Shown here piece by piece: positions 29,760-39,486 of a stretch of DNA of 64,000 bases. A program made the position numbers and the translations under genes. The notes below the pieces were generated by a model. It was not told the DNA's origin. It saw only the letters and a list, made by a program, of their open reading frames with translations, and ran no database searches. The stretch comes from Dongshaea marina. Its GTDB lineage: Bacteria; Pseudomonadota; Gammaproteobacteria; Enterobacterales; Aeromonadaceae. Within the stretch, counting starts at the first letter, position 1, and each line of letters begins with the position of its first letter. Location of the stretch: positions 1,625,658-1,689,657 of the forward strand of contig NZ_CP028897.1 in NCBI RefSeq assembly GCF_003072645.1. Reading direction: 5' to 3'.

Positions 29760-29918
29760 CTTCAGATACCTGTTGCAAAAAAGGGGTAGCATACCTGAAC
29801 AATCGCTGCGGGGAGCAGATTTTTTAGTGTTTAGGTGTTTTTGTGAGCATCGGGAGTCCTGGGTCAGGCTCAATTGGGTTTTCGGGGAGGATAGGGAGAA
29901 AGGCTGGCAATAGAGATA

Positions 29919-29947
29919 AAGAGTGGGGAGGGCGCCTCCCCACTCTT
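29919..29947 (-). terminator. Terminator after the short malic enzyme gene
   Basis: A perfect 13-bp stem (29919-29931 with 29935-29947) closes a 3-nt loop just past the minus-strand stop. The T-run in the minus direction is short. Confidence 0.7.
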
Positions 29948-29955
29948 AAGGGAGC

Positions 29956-31230
29956 TTATGCGACGGAAAGAACGTCCGCTTTTTCCAGCATATAGTCTTG
30001 TGGTACCGGACGCTGGTTCACACCCGTTGCCTCTGCGGCCAGGGCTACGGCGCGGGATACCCGGGACTTAAGGCGTGGATCCATCGGTTTAGGGATCACA
30101 TAGCCACGACCGAACTCCAGGTGAGAGGCACCCGCTGCCAGCAGAACCTCGGTCGGAACTGTCTCTTTCGCCAGATCGCGGATCGCTTCAACGGCGGCAC
30201 ACTTCATCTGCATGTTGATGCGGGTTGCATGAACATCCAAGGCACCACGGAAGATGAAGGGGAAGCCCAGTACATTGTTGATCTGGTTTGGATAATCGGA
30301 GCGACCGGTCCCCATGATGATGTCATCGCGGGTCTCATGGGCAAGCTCTGGCTTGATCTCAGGATCCGGGTTGGCGCAGGCAAAGACCACAGGATTTGCA
30401 GCCATCCGTTTGAGCTGCTCAGGACTCAGCAGGTTCGCGCCGGAGACACCAATAAACACATCTGCATCTGTGATCACATCATCCAGGGTGCGCAGCTCGG
30501 TGTCGATAGCGAAACGCTGCTTGTACTGGTTGAGATCGGTACGACCGTTATGGATGACACCGCCGCGGTCCAGTACGAAGATGTTGTCCTTCTTGGCGCC
30601 AAATTCCTGCATCAGTTCGACCAGCGACAGGCCGGCAGAGCCAGCGCCCAGAACCACGATGCGCGCATCTTCAATGCTCTTACCCTGGATCTCCAGAGCA
30701 TTGAGCAGACCCGCAACGGTTACGATCGCGGTACCGTGCTGATCATCATGGAATACGGGGACATTACAGCGCTCGATCAGGGCTTCCTCGATGGCGAAAC
30801 ACTCGGGAGCCTTGATATCTTCCAGGTTGATGCCACCGAAGCTGTCGGCGATGTTAGCGACCGTGTCGATAAACTCCTGCTGGGTATCGTGAGTCACCTC
30901 GATATCGATGGCATCGACACCGGCAAAACGCTTGAACAGCAGAGCCTTACCTTCCATGACCGGCTTGGAGGCCAGAGGGCCCAGGTTTCCAAGGCCCAGG
31001 ATGGCGGTGCCGTTTGAGATAACTGCAACCAGGTTACCTTTTGCGGTATAGCGATAGGCGTTATTCGGATCTTCAGCGATCTCTAAAACCGGAGCGGCAA
31101 CACCCGGGCTGTAGGCTAAAGAGAGATCGTCTGCGGTTTCGGCCGACTTGGTCAGTTCGACAGAGATCTTACCGGGTTGAGGGTACTGATGGTAATCGAG
31201 AGCAGCCTGATGTAATTGATCTTTTGGCAT
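29956..31230 (-). CDS. NADP-type short malic enzyme (oxaloacetate-decarboxylating)
   Basis: The 424-residue protein is a complete short-form malic enzyme: an N-terminal substrate domain with [11 protein letters not shown], the catalytic segment [13 protein letters not shown] and F-H-D-D-Q-H-G-T-A, and a Rossmann fold with V-V-L-G-A-G-S-A-G. It lacks the C-terminal phosphotransacetylase domain of E. coli MaeB. It yields pyruvate and reducing power from malate, alongside the long enzyme at 24969. It stands alone. Confidence 0.93.
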   Translation of the reverse strand: MPKDQLHQAALDYHQYPQPGKISVELTKSAETADDLSLAYSPGVAAPVLEIAEDPNNAYRYTAKGNLVAVISNGTAILGLGNLGPLASKPVMEGKALLFKRFAGVDAIDIEVTHDTQQEFIDTVANIADSFGGINLEDIKAPECFAIEEALIERCNVPVFHDDQHGTAIVTVAGLLNALEIQGKSIEDARIVVLGAGSAGLSLVELMQEFGAKKDNIFVLDRGGVIHNGRTDLNQYKQRFAIDTELRTLDDVITDADVFIGVSGANLLSPEQLKRMAANPVVFACANPDPEIKPELAHETRDDIIMGTGRSDYPNQINNVLGFPFIFRGALDVHATRINMQMKCAAVEAIRDLAKETVPTEVLLAAGASHLEFGRGYVIPKPMDPRLKSRVSRAVALAAEATGVNQRPVPQDYMLEKADVLSVA

Positions 31231-31436
31231 GGAATGGCTCCTTATTATAGTGAATGCGCCAAAAAAAAGGGCGTTAGTTTAGCGAAGATGCCCTAATGTG
31301 GATACAGGGATGTGAGTGCTTGCTTAATAAGCAGGCTGCAACTAATATTGTGCGACAAATTTTGCCGCACCAAGTCTTAGTTGGCTCCGAGATAAGCCCT
31401 GAGCGCATAGTCTGCCTGAGTCTAGGCGACGCATAT

Positions 31437-31477
31437 TTGATATGACGCAAGTATTCTCGCAGTTTGTTCGTTATAAT
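31437..31477 (+). promoter_or_regulatory. feo promoter with FNR-like site
   Basis: TTGAT-N4-CGCAA at 31437-31450 matches 8 of 10 positions of the FNR palindrome. A TATAAT box at 31472-31477 follows. The presumed start near 31484 places the site centre at about -41, the class II activation position. FNR activation of feo under anaerobiosis is known in E. coli. No convincing Fur box was found by eye. Confidence 0.5.
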
Positions 31478-31526
31478 CGATGATTCAAAAAAGAATCAAT
31501 CTCACTATTATTCCCGGAGCTTAATT

Positions 31527-31757
31527 ATGCTGTTGAGTGAGCTGTCTTCCGGCCAACGTGCACAAATTCTGGATATGGCTGCCCTGACGCGACCGATTCG
31601 TCGCAAGCTGATGTGTATGGGGCTGCTACCTCATAGCGAAATTGAGTTTCTTCGCCAGGCCCCGATGGGCGATCCGCTGCAGATCCGTGCCAGTGGGATC
31701 ACCCTGGCCGTTCAACGCTCACTGGCCTCGCAGATCCAGGTTGAGGTCGTTGAATGA
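31527..31757 (+). CDS. feoA: Ferrous iron transport protein A
   Basis: The start MLLSELSSGQRA at 31527 gives 76 residues, the FeoA size; an upstream in-frame ATG would add an unlikely tail. The SH3-like fold is visible in R-R-K-L-x-x-M-G-L-L-P-H-S-E-I-E-F. FeoA works with FeoB at the inner membrane. Its stop overlaps the start of feoB by 4 bp. Confidence 0.93.
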   Translation: MLLSELSSGQRAQILDMAALTRPIRRKLMCMGLLPHSEIEFLRQAPMGDPLQIRASGITLAVQRSLASQIQVEVVE

Positions 31758-34024
31758 GCTATCAGCTGGTTACCATAGGTAACCCCAACAGTGGTAAAAC
31801 CTCTCTGTTTAACGCTCTGACCGGCTCCCGCCAGCATGTGGGAAACTGGAGCGGAGTCACGGTCGATAAGAAAGTCGGTCGTTTTCGCGCCGGTGGTCAT
31901 GATTATGAGCTGGTGGACCTTCCTGGGATCTACGCCCTGGAGAGCCGGGACTGCTCCGTTGATGAACTGGTTTCCTATCACTACCTGATGAACAACCGCC
32001 CGGATCTGGTGGTGAATGTGGTCGATGCCTCCTGCCTGGAGCGCAGCCTCTATCTGACCTTGCAGCTTCGGGAGCTGGGGCTGCCGGTGGTGGTGGTGCT
32101 CAATAAGCTGGATGTGATCCGTCACCGGGGGCTCAAGCTGGATGAAGCCTCCCTGGCCAGGGCGCTGGGTTGCCCCGTGGTCTCACTTTCGGCGCGTAAT
32201 GCCAAACAGACAGCGCAGCTCAAACGGGATATGCATCGCTACCTTGAGTCCGAACAGCAGCCGCTGGTGCTTGATTATGGGTCTGAGGTCGAAACCAGCG
32301 CCCGTAAGATAGCTATGCTGCTTGAGGGAGAGCCTTGCCTGGATAAGCGGGGGATCGCCCTGCAGCAACTTGAGTCCGGTTGTCAGCCCTGCCAATGGCT
32401 GAATGAAACGGGACGGGATCAGGCGATCAATCTCTACAATAAGCTGCATGTTACATTAGATCTGGATCTGCATTTTGCAGATGTTCGTTACCAGTTTATC
32501 CACCAGTACTGTGCTCCCTGCATTAAGCATCCGGCCCGCCTGTCGACCTCGGTGAGTGAAAAGCTTGATCGATTGTTTTTGAATCGCTATCTGGGGATCC
32601 CGCTGTTCCTGGCGGTGATGTACCTGATGTTTCTGTTTGCCATCAATGTGGGCAGTGCCTTTATCGACTTCTTTGACCAGATAGGGCAGCTGTTCCTGGT
32701 GGATGGGGTGAAGCAGGGACTGGGGGCCATTGGAGCGCCAACCTGGTTGTCGACCATCGCCGGGGACGGGATCGGAACCGGTATTCAGACGGTTCTGACC
32801 TTCATCCCTGTGATTGGCTGCCTGTATCTGTTTCTGGCTTTTCTGGAGAGTTCGGGGTATTTGGCGCGGGCTGCCTTCGTGGTGGATCGACTGATGCGAC
32901 GTATCGGCCTTCCCGGAAAGGCGTTTGTTCCCATGCTGGTGGGGTTTGGTTGTAACGTCCCGGCTTTGATGTCGGTTCGCACCCTGAGCGCGGAGCGTGA
33001 GCGTCTCACCACCTCGGCGATGATCCCCTTCATGTCGTGTGGGGCTCGATTGCCTGTCTATGCGTTGTTCGCGGTGGCCTTTTTCCCGCAAAGCGGCCAG
33101 AACCTGGTCTTCATTCTCTATCTTCTGGGGATCGCGGTCGCGGTACTCACCGGCTTGCTGCTGCGCAAGACCATCCTGCCCGGAGTCAGTGGCTCCCTGG
33201 TGATGGAGATGCCGGACTATGAGCTGCCACGCCTTAAAGATGTGGCTCTTAAGACTCACCATAAGCTCAAGAGCTTCATCTTTGGCGCCGGTAAAACCAT
33301 AGTGCTGGTGGTAGCGGTGCTGAGTGTCCTGAACTCCCTTGGCACAGATGGCAGCTTTGGCCACCAAAATAGCGAGCGTTCATTGCTCAGTTATGTAAGC
33401 CAGCGGGTGACTCCGGTGTTTGCACCGCTGGGGATTGAGCAGGATAACTGGCAGGCAACGGTCGGCATTGTGACCGGGGTCTTTGCCAAGGAGTCGGTGG
33501 TTGGGACCCTCAACAGCCTGTATGCCAATCAGCAGGAGGAGCAAAGTCAGGCTCTGGACATCTGGCCCCGGGTTAAGGCTGCATTTGCAACGATTCCGCA
33601 GAACCTGGCGGCGATTAATCTGAGCGATCCCCTGGGCCTTAAGGTTGGGGACACCGAAAATCAGCAGGAAGCAGCCAGTGAGCAGGATGTTAGTCAACGC
33701 ACCTTTGGCTCGATGCAACAGCACTTTGATGGTAAGCATGGCGCCTTTGCCTATCTGTTGTTTATCTTGTTGTATATGCCCTGTGCGGCGGCGATGGGCG
33801 CCCTGGTGCGTGAAACGGGTCGCCGTTGGGCACTGTTTGTCGCCCTGTGGTGTAACTTTACCGCCTACTTCTCCAGCGTGCTCTATTATCAGCTGACGAC
33901 CCTGAGTCAGCATCCTCTGCAAAGCCTGGGTTGGCTGGTGCTGTTTATCCTGTTGATCACCCTGATGTGGTGGCAGCTCAAAAGGCGGGGCGACATATTG
34001 ACCCGGGAGGCTTTGTCCCTGTGA
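31754..34024 (+). CDS. feoB: Ferrous iron transporter B
   Basis: The 756-residue protein has an N-terminal G domain (G1 GNPNSGKTS near 9-17, G3 DLPG, G4 NKLD) followed by a GDI-like helical domain and the transmembrane core. Gate regions with G-C-N-V-P-A and S-C-G-A-R-L-P-V-Y are present, including the conserved Cys residues. It imports Fe2+ across the inner membrane. It overlaps feoA and feoC by 4 bp each, so the three are coupled. Confidence 0.96.
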   Translation: MSYQLVTIGNPNSGKTSLFNALTGSRQHVGNWSGVTVDKKVGRFRAGGHDYELVDLPGIYALESRDCSVDELVSYHYLMNNRPDLVVNVVDASCLERSLYLTLQLRELGLPVVVVLNKLDVIRHRGLKLDEASLARALGCPVVSLSARNAKQTAQLKRDMHRYLESEQQPLVLDYGSEVETSARKIAMLLEGEPCLDKRGIALQQLESGCQPCQWLNETGRDQAINLYNKLHVTLDLDLHFADVRYQFIHQYCAPCIKHPARLSTSVSEKLDRLFLNRYLGIPLFLAVMYLMFLFAINVGSAFIDFFDQIGQLFLVDGVKQGLGAIGAPTWLSTIAGDGIGTGIQTVLTFIPVIGCLYLFLAFLESSGYLARAAFVVDRLMRRIGLPGKAFVPMLVGFGCNVPALMSVRTLSAERERLTTSAMIPFMSCGARLPVYALFAVAFFPQSGQNLVFILYLLGIAVAVLTGLLLRKTILPGVSGSLVMEMPDYELPRLKDVALKTHHKLKSFIFGAGKTIVLVVAVLSVLNSLGTDGSFGHQNSERSLLSYVSQRVTPVFAPLGIEQDNWQATVGIVTGVFAKESVVGTLNSLYANQQEEQSQALDIWPRVKAAFATIPQNLAAINLSDPLGLKVGDTENQQEAASEQDVSQRTFGSMQQHFDGKHGAFAYLLFILLYMPCAAAMGALVRETGRRWALFVALWCNFTAYFSSVLYYQLTTLSQHPLQSLGWLVLFILLITLMWWQLKRRGDILTREALSL

Positions 34025-34260
34025 TAGTACGGGAGCTTGGAGCCTATTTGGCGAAACATCAGCGGGTCAGTCGCCAGGAGTTAGCCCGGCATTTTCACTG
34101 CAGTGAGGATGCCATAGACGCCATGATGCAGGTGTGGGTCCGCAAGGGGCGGGTACGTTTTATCTCCTCTCAATCCTGTGCTGGCGGCTGCTGTGATCAG
34201 CGCAGCCCCGCCTGCTACGAATGGCTGCCCGAGGGAGAGATTGCGGTGAGCCCGCGCTAA
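34021..34260 (+). CDS. feoC: FeoC-like [Fe-S] winged-helix protein
   Basis: A GTG start at 34021 overlaps the feoB stop and gives 79 residues; the in-frame ATG at 33931 would be inside feoB. The winged-helix part (RVSRQELARHFHCSEDAIDAMM) is followed by a cysteine wing with Cys53, 57, 58 and 65, as in the FeoC proteins that bind an iron-sulfur cluster. It is thought to protect or regulate FeoB. Confidence 0.88.
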   Translation: MIVRELGAYLAKHQRVSRQELARHFHCSEDAIDAMMQVWVRKGRVRFISSQSCAGGCCDQRSPACYEWLPEGEIAVSPR

Positions 34261-34493
34261 CAGCCTGGGAAGGCGTTGTTTGTTTTCTTACTCTCTCATG
34301 GGCCTTGCCAATCATTTCAATAGGTTTGTGGCTTTCCTGGATATCATCTCGGTCGTGCGGTGGAGCCAAATCTCCTTTATGAGATTTGGTTTAAGCCCTG
34401 CGATGGCCACCACCTCTTGTTTCATTGAGAGGGGGCAATCCACCACTATCTTAAAGTGATGGAGATAGCCCCCGGTAAAGGTGAGCGGGATGA

Positions 34494-35420
34494 TCAGGAC
34501 AGTTGGTTCAGGCTATCCTGAAGAAGCGGATAATTGCTACTGCCTGACGTGAGATCGCTAAATATGGAGATCTTTTCGGGAGATTGATCTTGCATCTGGC
34601 TATCTATGCAGTGGTTATACGAGATATATCCCTCGGCTGTCTTGATGGTGAGGCCACGGCTGGTGACCCCAACGATAGAGTAGCTGCCATCGGCATTTTC
34701 ATTGAAGACGGCACTGCCACTGTCCCCAAAGTCCGTGGCCTGGGATCCACAGGCAGCAAAGAGTCCGGTGGCGTTGTAGTTTTGGGCGTTCGCCAGTGAG
34801 CCATCAGGGATCTCTTGTTCAGCAAGCCAGTGGCTGCCCTCTTTAAGGGTTTTTCTGGCTGCTGTGTCCGAAGTGATCTTCACCTTGCCTTCTAGCAGCT
34901 TATATCCGGGGTTTGTATCCTGGTTTGCAAATCCTATATCGCGACCATAGCCGGCGATGAGTAGTGTTTGATGAGCCAAGAGCATTTGTGTTTCTGTCAG
35001 GTTCATTTCAAGGGGAACATAGGGATGATTGGCGACAGGCTCTGCAAGTTTTATCAGGGCAAAATCATGCAGTTTGCCATCAAAAGGGGTTTGGATGCTG
35101 GCAACCTTGGGTAATGGGATCCAGTTGGCCTTCTCATATAGCTGAATCGTACTTGGGCTTGCGATGATCATTTGCTTGGAAGAGGGGTCTTTTGATGTGA
35201 CACAGTGCCCCGCCGTGAGGATGAGATCATCCTGGATGAAGGTGCCGGTACAGGTGCTCCCTCCATGAATACTGTTATACAGCATCACTATGCTATTGAA
35301 GGGGGCTTTATCTGGATTGGCCTGTGTACCATTGTCAATTAATGCCAGGGCATGGCTTGTGAATAAAGGGAAAATAAGCAGTAAATAAAGGGGGCTCCAT
35401 AGGGCTACTTTTTCTTTCAT
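34494..35420 (-). CDS. Secreted trypsin-like serine protease (S1), copy 1
   Basis: A signal peptide (cleaved near SHALA, residue 26) precedes a chymotrypsin fold. The catalytic triad is His72 (TAGHC), Asp119 (HDFALIKL) and Ser234 (GDSGSAV). Cys pairs around His and Ser could form disulfides. Its 308 residues are normal for vibrio-type secreted trypsins. The next gene upstream is a paralogue. No inhibitor or secretion genes are adjacent. The product is probably periplasmic or exported. Confidence 0.9.
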   Translation of the reverse strand: MKEKVALWSPLYLLLIFPLFTSHALALIDNGTQANPDKAPFNSIVMLYNSIHGGSTCTGTFIQDDLILTAGHCVTSKDPSSKQMIIASPSTIQLYEKANWIPLPKVASIQTPFDGKLHDFALIKLAEPVANHPYVPLEMNLTETQMLLAHQTLLIAGYGRDIGFANQDTNPGYKLLEGKVKITSDTAARKTLKEGSHWLAEQEIPDGSLANAQNYNATGLFAACGSQATDFGDSGSAVFNENADGSYSIVGVTSRGLTIKTAEGYISYNHCIDSQMQDQSPEKISIFSDLTSGSSNYPLLQDSLNQLS

Positions 35421-35499
35421 GGTGAACTCACAATCTATGAATAAAATAAAGGCTGCTAAAAAGTGAGCAGCCTTTAATGATTTATGAAGGCTATCGACT

Positions 35500-36522
35500 T
35501 TAGGATGGAATTTCCTTTAGATAGTTATCCAGCAAGATCCGGTTGTCACTTGCGGTGGTCAAGTCTGTATATTCAGAGATCCGCGTGCCGCTTTGGAGGG
35601 TGCCCGTATAATCCATGCACTTAGTATATGAGTAATATCTTCCCTGATAGGGTATCGTGAGCCCTCGGCTTGTGACTCCGATCAGAGTGTATTGACCGTT
35701 ATCATCATAAAAGACCGGGCCGCCGCTATCCCCATGATCTGTTGACTGGGTAGAGCAGGTTGAGAAGAACTGGCTTTCAGGATAGCCGGACGCATCACTC
35801 AGGCCCGAGGCGACGAGTGTCTTAATTGTATTACTATCTGAGGTCGGGGTTTGCTCTCCCTTAAGAAGAACACCCTTGTTAAAGACATCATTGGTATTTT
35901 CACTGCGATCGTATGCCATCCAGCCATCCCGGTCTATGAGTCCTCTTCCTATATCTTTATCCCGTGCAGTCGGTTGGTGTTCATAGGCATTTTGATAGGG
36001 TAGGTTGATACCATAGCCGGTGGAGAGCAGGGGCTGCTGATTTTTTATGACATCCTTTTTGTATATTGGATGAGTCCCTGAGCTCTGTAGGGCTGCCACC
36101 GGGGCGGTTGCCACACTTTGATCTGTGTTATCGAGCGCCAGTACAGCAAAGTCGTGATAGGTACCATTGTAATCAGAATAGACATGGGTCGCATGATACT
36201 GATGTGTGCCATCGGCACTGGTGATCGTAAAGGAGTCAGGGGTGATCTTTTGTTGCCCTTTGGCATCTTTAAAAACGCAATGGCCTGCTGTTATAACCGC
36301 ATTATAGCGAATTAAAGAGCCGGTGCAGGCGGAGGTGCCATCACCCAGATTAATCAGAATCTTTACCACTGCATTGTATGGTGCCGAGCTCAGAGCAAAG
36401 GTAGGGACAAGATCACCATTGTCTATTTGGGATGTACCTTGTGAAGCAAAGACTTGACTGCTCATCACAAGAGCGATGCAGGAGGATAATATAGATATCT
36501 TGGTCTTAAGTTTCATCTTCAT
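35500..36522 (-). CDS. Secreted trypsin-like serine protease (S1), copy 2
   Basis: The signal peptide ends near VFA (residue 26). The triad is His81 (TAGHC), Asp124 (HDFAVLAL) and Ser266 (GDSGGPV). The 340-residue protein shares the closing block VGVTSRGLTI-type sequence and a Y-x-K/H-C-x-D segment with copy 1, showing tandem duplication. Spacing to copy 1 is 79 bp, so they may be cotranscribed. Confidence 0.9.
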   Translation of the reverse strand: MKMKLKTKISILSSCIALVMSSQVFASQGTSQIDNGDLVPTFALSSAPYNAVVKILINLGDGTSACTGSLIRYNAVITAGHCVFKDAKGQQKITPDSFTITSADGTHQYHATHVYSDYNGTYHDFAVLALDNTDQSVATAPVAALQSSGTHPIYKKDVIKNQQPLLSTGYGINLPYQNAYEHQPTARDKDIGRGLIDRDGWMAYDRSENTNDVFNKGVLLKGEQTPTSDSNTIKTLVASGLSDASGYPESQFFSTCSTQSTDHGDSGGPVFYDDNGQYTLIGVTSRGLTIPYQGRYYSYTKCMDYTGTLQSGTRISEYTDLTTASDNRILLDNYLKEIPS

Positions 36523-37392
36523 TTATTGTCCTTAATGTTTGATGAATGAAAAGTTTAATTAGCCTATAGAGCATATCTCGCTGGATAAAAGACTCTGTTT
36601 GACAGAGCTTTTTATCTGACAAGCGTATAGCGCATGAAAAATATAATGGCTTATAAATGAAATGCCATAGAAATATGTTACAAGATACCTTGTTTATAAC
36701 GAAGTACCTCAGATCAGGTAAGCAAAATGTAGGTGAAATCTTTAATCCGTTACAGCGGGAGCATCATGCTTTCCTTGCATAACAAAGATATAAAGCCTCC
36801 TTGTGTAAGTATTGGTATGAATTGCTAGTGTCGCTGGTGTTTCAAGCGAGAAATCATGCTAGCGCTATTTTATTAGGCAATCAAGTGTCAAAAAGTGCTT
36901 TATTCCTTGAAGCAATTAATTATCTTTGCAAATAAACTTAGAAAAAACAGTTTTTAAACTATCATTTCTATTTAATAGATATATATAAGAAAAAAATTCT
37001 CTGAATTAACCAAAAATAGTGAATATAGAATTGATAAAAATATAATTCGGAATTCAGTGTGGTTCATCTTTAATCGCAACGTACCCTTATGGGGTTTTTA
37101 GTCAGCCTTTTCGTTTTGAAGTGCCTTGAGTGGTGTTCGTATGAGTATTATTTTTGTGCGGCAGTAGCGGCGTAACTCAGGGCATGACTAAGTTGAGCTT
37201 TTATACAAAGAGGGGTGGATAGCCCGAACCAGAACAGGTTTGCGGATTATTGACGTCCTCGCTTGGGGAAGGGGAGATCATTAATTTGCATCAATTAATG
37301 AGGAGAATTTAGATTCGACTGAAGTATGGCGTAGTTTATTTTTAGACCAAATGAAGCAGGCCGGGCATCAAGGGCCCGGCTTGCCAGAAACA
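36523..37392. other. AT-rich intergenic region, no gene seen
   Basis: This 870-bp stretch upstream of the protease pair is strongly AT-rich between 36880 and 37060 and has no supported frame. The AT-rich part may hold promoters or silencer (H-NS-like) binding regions; this is inference from composition only. Confidence 0.4.
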
Positions 37393-38324
37393 TTAAATAT
37401 GCACCAGTGACATAAATACAGGTAGGGTCACAATTGCAACCAGTGTTCCCAGAATCGTGGCACTGGTACTCTCCTCGGTCAATGTGTTGTAACGTAAGGC
37501 AAACATGGTGGTCATGGTGGCCGTTGGCATGGCGCAAAGCAGGACCACCTCTTTGGCGAGTACCCCGCTCAGCCCGAAGACAAGCACCAGCCCCATCATT
37601 AACAGTGGATGAATCACGTTTTTGATGACGATGTTTTGCAGAACGGTTTTACTAAAGGTGATGGCGAAGCTGGACATGATAAGGCCAAGAGCAAACAGAG
37701 AGACTCCTGATGTGGAGCCGCCAATTAACTTGAGGCTGTGTTCCATGAGCTCGGGTAAGCTCAGGCCGGATAAGGAGAATAAAATACCTAGGACGGGGGA
37801 AAAGACCAGGGGCTTTCGGGCAACATTGAGCAGATTTTTCACAATGATCTCACTATAGTTAACCTTTTTGCCGGCCTGGAACTCCAGCAGAATAATCGTC
37901 AGGGGATCATCAGAAGGCTGGTAATAATATTACCGATAGCGATCGAGATGAGGGATTTCGATCCCAGGAGCTCGAGAAAAATAGGGATCCCCATGAAGGC
38001 CATATCCGGAAAGGAACAAACAAAGGCTGCCTGTCCGGCCTGCTGTATATTACGTCCCAACAGGTACCTGTGGATCAGCAGGGCGATCAGGTACATCCCC
38101 ATTAATGCCAGGGTAAAGGCGATAATAAATTCACTGTCAAAGAGATCTGCCGGCTTAGAGGTTGCGGTGATCACAAACAGTAAGCAGGGAAAGCTGAAGT
38201 TCATGACATAAGTCGCAAAGCTCTTGCTGTGGGATTTATCAATAAAACCCTTGTAGCCTGCAAGCCAGCCTAAAAAAATAACAAAGGCGACAGGGATCAG
38301 GGAGTTGAGTATGGTGAGAAACAT
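37393..38324 (-). pseudogene. Auxin-efflux-carrier (AEC) family transporter, one base short
   Basis: Two adjacent frames are the N-terminal half (38324 to 37899, five membrane segments) and the C-terminal half (37842 to 37393, five segments). At 37902-37905 a run of four G (C on the coding strand) needs one more to continue LLMIPLTIILLEFQAGKKVNYSEIIVKNLLNVARKP. The restored protein has 310 residues, the normal AEC length. AEC proteins of bacteria carry malate, malonate or similar acids. No metabolic partner gene is adjacent. Confidence 0.85.
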
Positions 38325-38694
38325 TGAGAAATTATCCTTTTATAATGATGATCGCCAACACAGGGCGATCAGTGAATGATTTAAAAAATCATAAGAATCA
38401 GTATCTTCAAATTTTTGTTAATGAACTGTTGTGGCCAGTTATTCAACCCAAACTGAAGAGATTTGACAATTCACCTTCACCGGATTGCGAACACTCTTGT
38501 CGTTATGTATGAAAAATCGCAATAGAGATCTCATTTCTGGCCTGTCGGGCCAGGCTTATAAGGATGGGAGTTAAGCCTCAATGGGCTGTGATACGAGTGA
38601 ACGGGAGCTCAGGCGAAAAAGAGCTCATCAGACTCTGAGCGGGATTGAAGCACGGCGAGGATGGGCTAATCCAAAATCGAACCTTTGACAGGAC
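38325..38694. other. Intergenic region, no gene seen
   Basis: The 370-bp gap has a 6-bp GC hairpin (38537-38542 with 38548-38553) but no supported gene. Confidence 0.4.
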
Positions 38695-39192
38695 TTACGA
38701 CACAGGATAGACGGCAAGTTGTACCGCGGCCCTGTCGTTGTCTGGATCCTCGGTTGCCGGGACCAGCTCAATCATCTGGATGTAAGAGGCGGGGAGCCCC
38801 GCCTGCTCGGCACCAAAGAGCACATGCTGCTTGTACCAGGAGAAGGGTTTGAGACCAGGCTTGGTCTGGATGGCATAATAGCTCCAGGCGGTGCAGTGCT
38901 GGCCGGTCATGCTCGAAAGCTCAACTTCTTTTTCAGCATAACCTTTGCCTAATCCTTCGATCTGATCCAGCTCTTTTTTATCGTCGGGGTTCAGTTCATA
39001 GAGAACCCCAAGCACGTAGTCTTCGGCTTGTCCGGTATACTGGATATCGCACTTTCCTGACCCATCCTGACCGACCTTGTGAAAGCAAAGCCTGTGCTTT
39101 GAGAGCTGGTAAGTCTCTATCGGGGTTGCATCCGGAAGTCTCGCCCTGAGTCTTGGGATCGACATGTTGGAGCCATAGGCAAAATAGTGCAT
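38695..39192 (-). CDS. Gamma-glutamylcyclotransferase-like protein
   Basis: The 165-residue protein begins MHYFAYGSNM, the Y-G-S-N glycine loop of the AIG2/GGCT fold, and has the catalytic acid Glu79 in L-D-Q-I-E-G. The loop L-G-K-G-Y-A-E-K-E-V matches the family. It probably cyclises gamma-glutamyl amines or peptides to 5-oxoproline. It stands alone with its own promoter region. Confidence 0.88.
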   Translation of the reverse strand: MHYFAYGSNMSIPRLRARLPDATPIETYQLSKHRLCFHKVGQDGSGKCDIQYTGQAEDYVLGVLYELNPDDKKELDQIEGLGKGYAEKEVELSSMTGQHCTAWSYYAIQTKPGLKPFSWYKQHVLFGAEQAGLPASYIQMIELVPATEDPDNDRAAVQLAVYPVS

Positions 39193-39486
39193 CAGCTCAT
39201 CCTATTTTTGTTGTTTCGACTTGTGGTATTTATAGCGAATTGATGAGTGAAGCGATAGGCGTAGATTTTTGTTCTGACAACTGCGGTTGCCGGGCTTCGC
39301 TTCTGTGATCCGGGCTTAACCTATTATCCCTGAGATCCCGATCGCACATTCAGGGGCGGTCGTGAATAAGCCCTTGAGTTTGCGCTGCCTCTTCATGGAC
39401 AATGCCTGCCTACGGGGTTTACAAAATAACTTTTTATACGTGGATCTCAGATCCATGTCTTTGCTCGATGTTTACAGGAGTTGTTG

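Noticed and set aside
29998-31017. A 339-codon plus-strand frame opposite the short malic enzyme
   Set aside because: It is an antisense shadow of a strongly conserved gene; composition is not protein-like.
31464-31526. Longer feoA start at 31464
   Set aside because: The extra 21 residues overlap the probable promoter (TATAAT at 31472) and are not FeoA-like.
32456-33922. Long minus-strand frames inside feoB (303 and 180 codons)
   Set aside because: They are antisense shadows of the feoB reading frame, with His/Gln-rich composition and no start signal.
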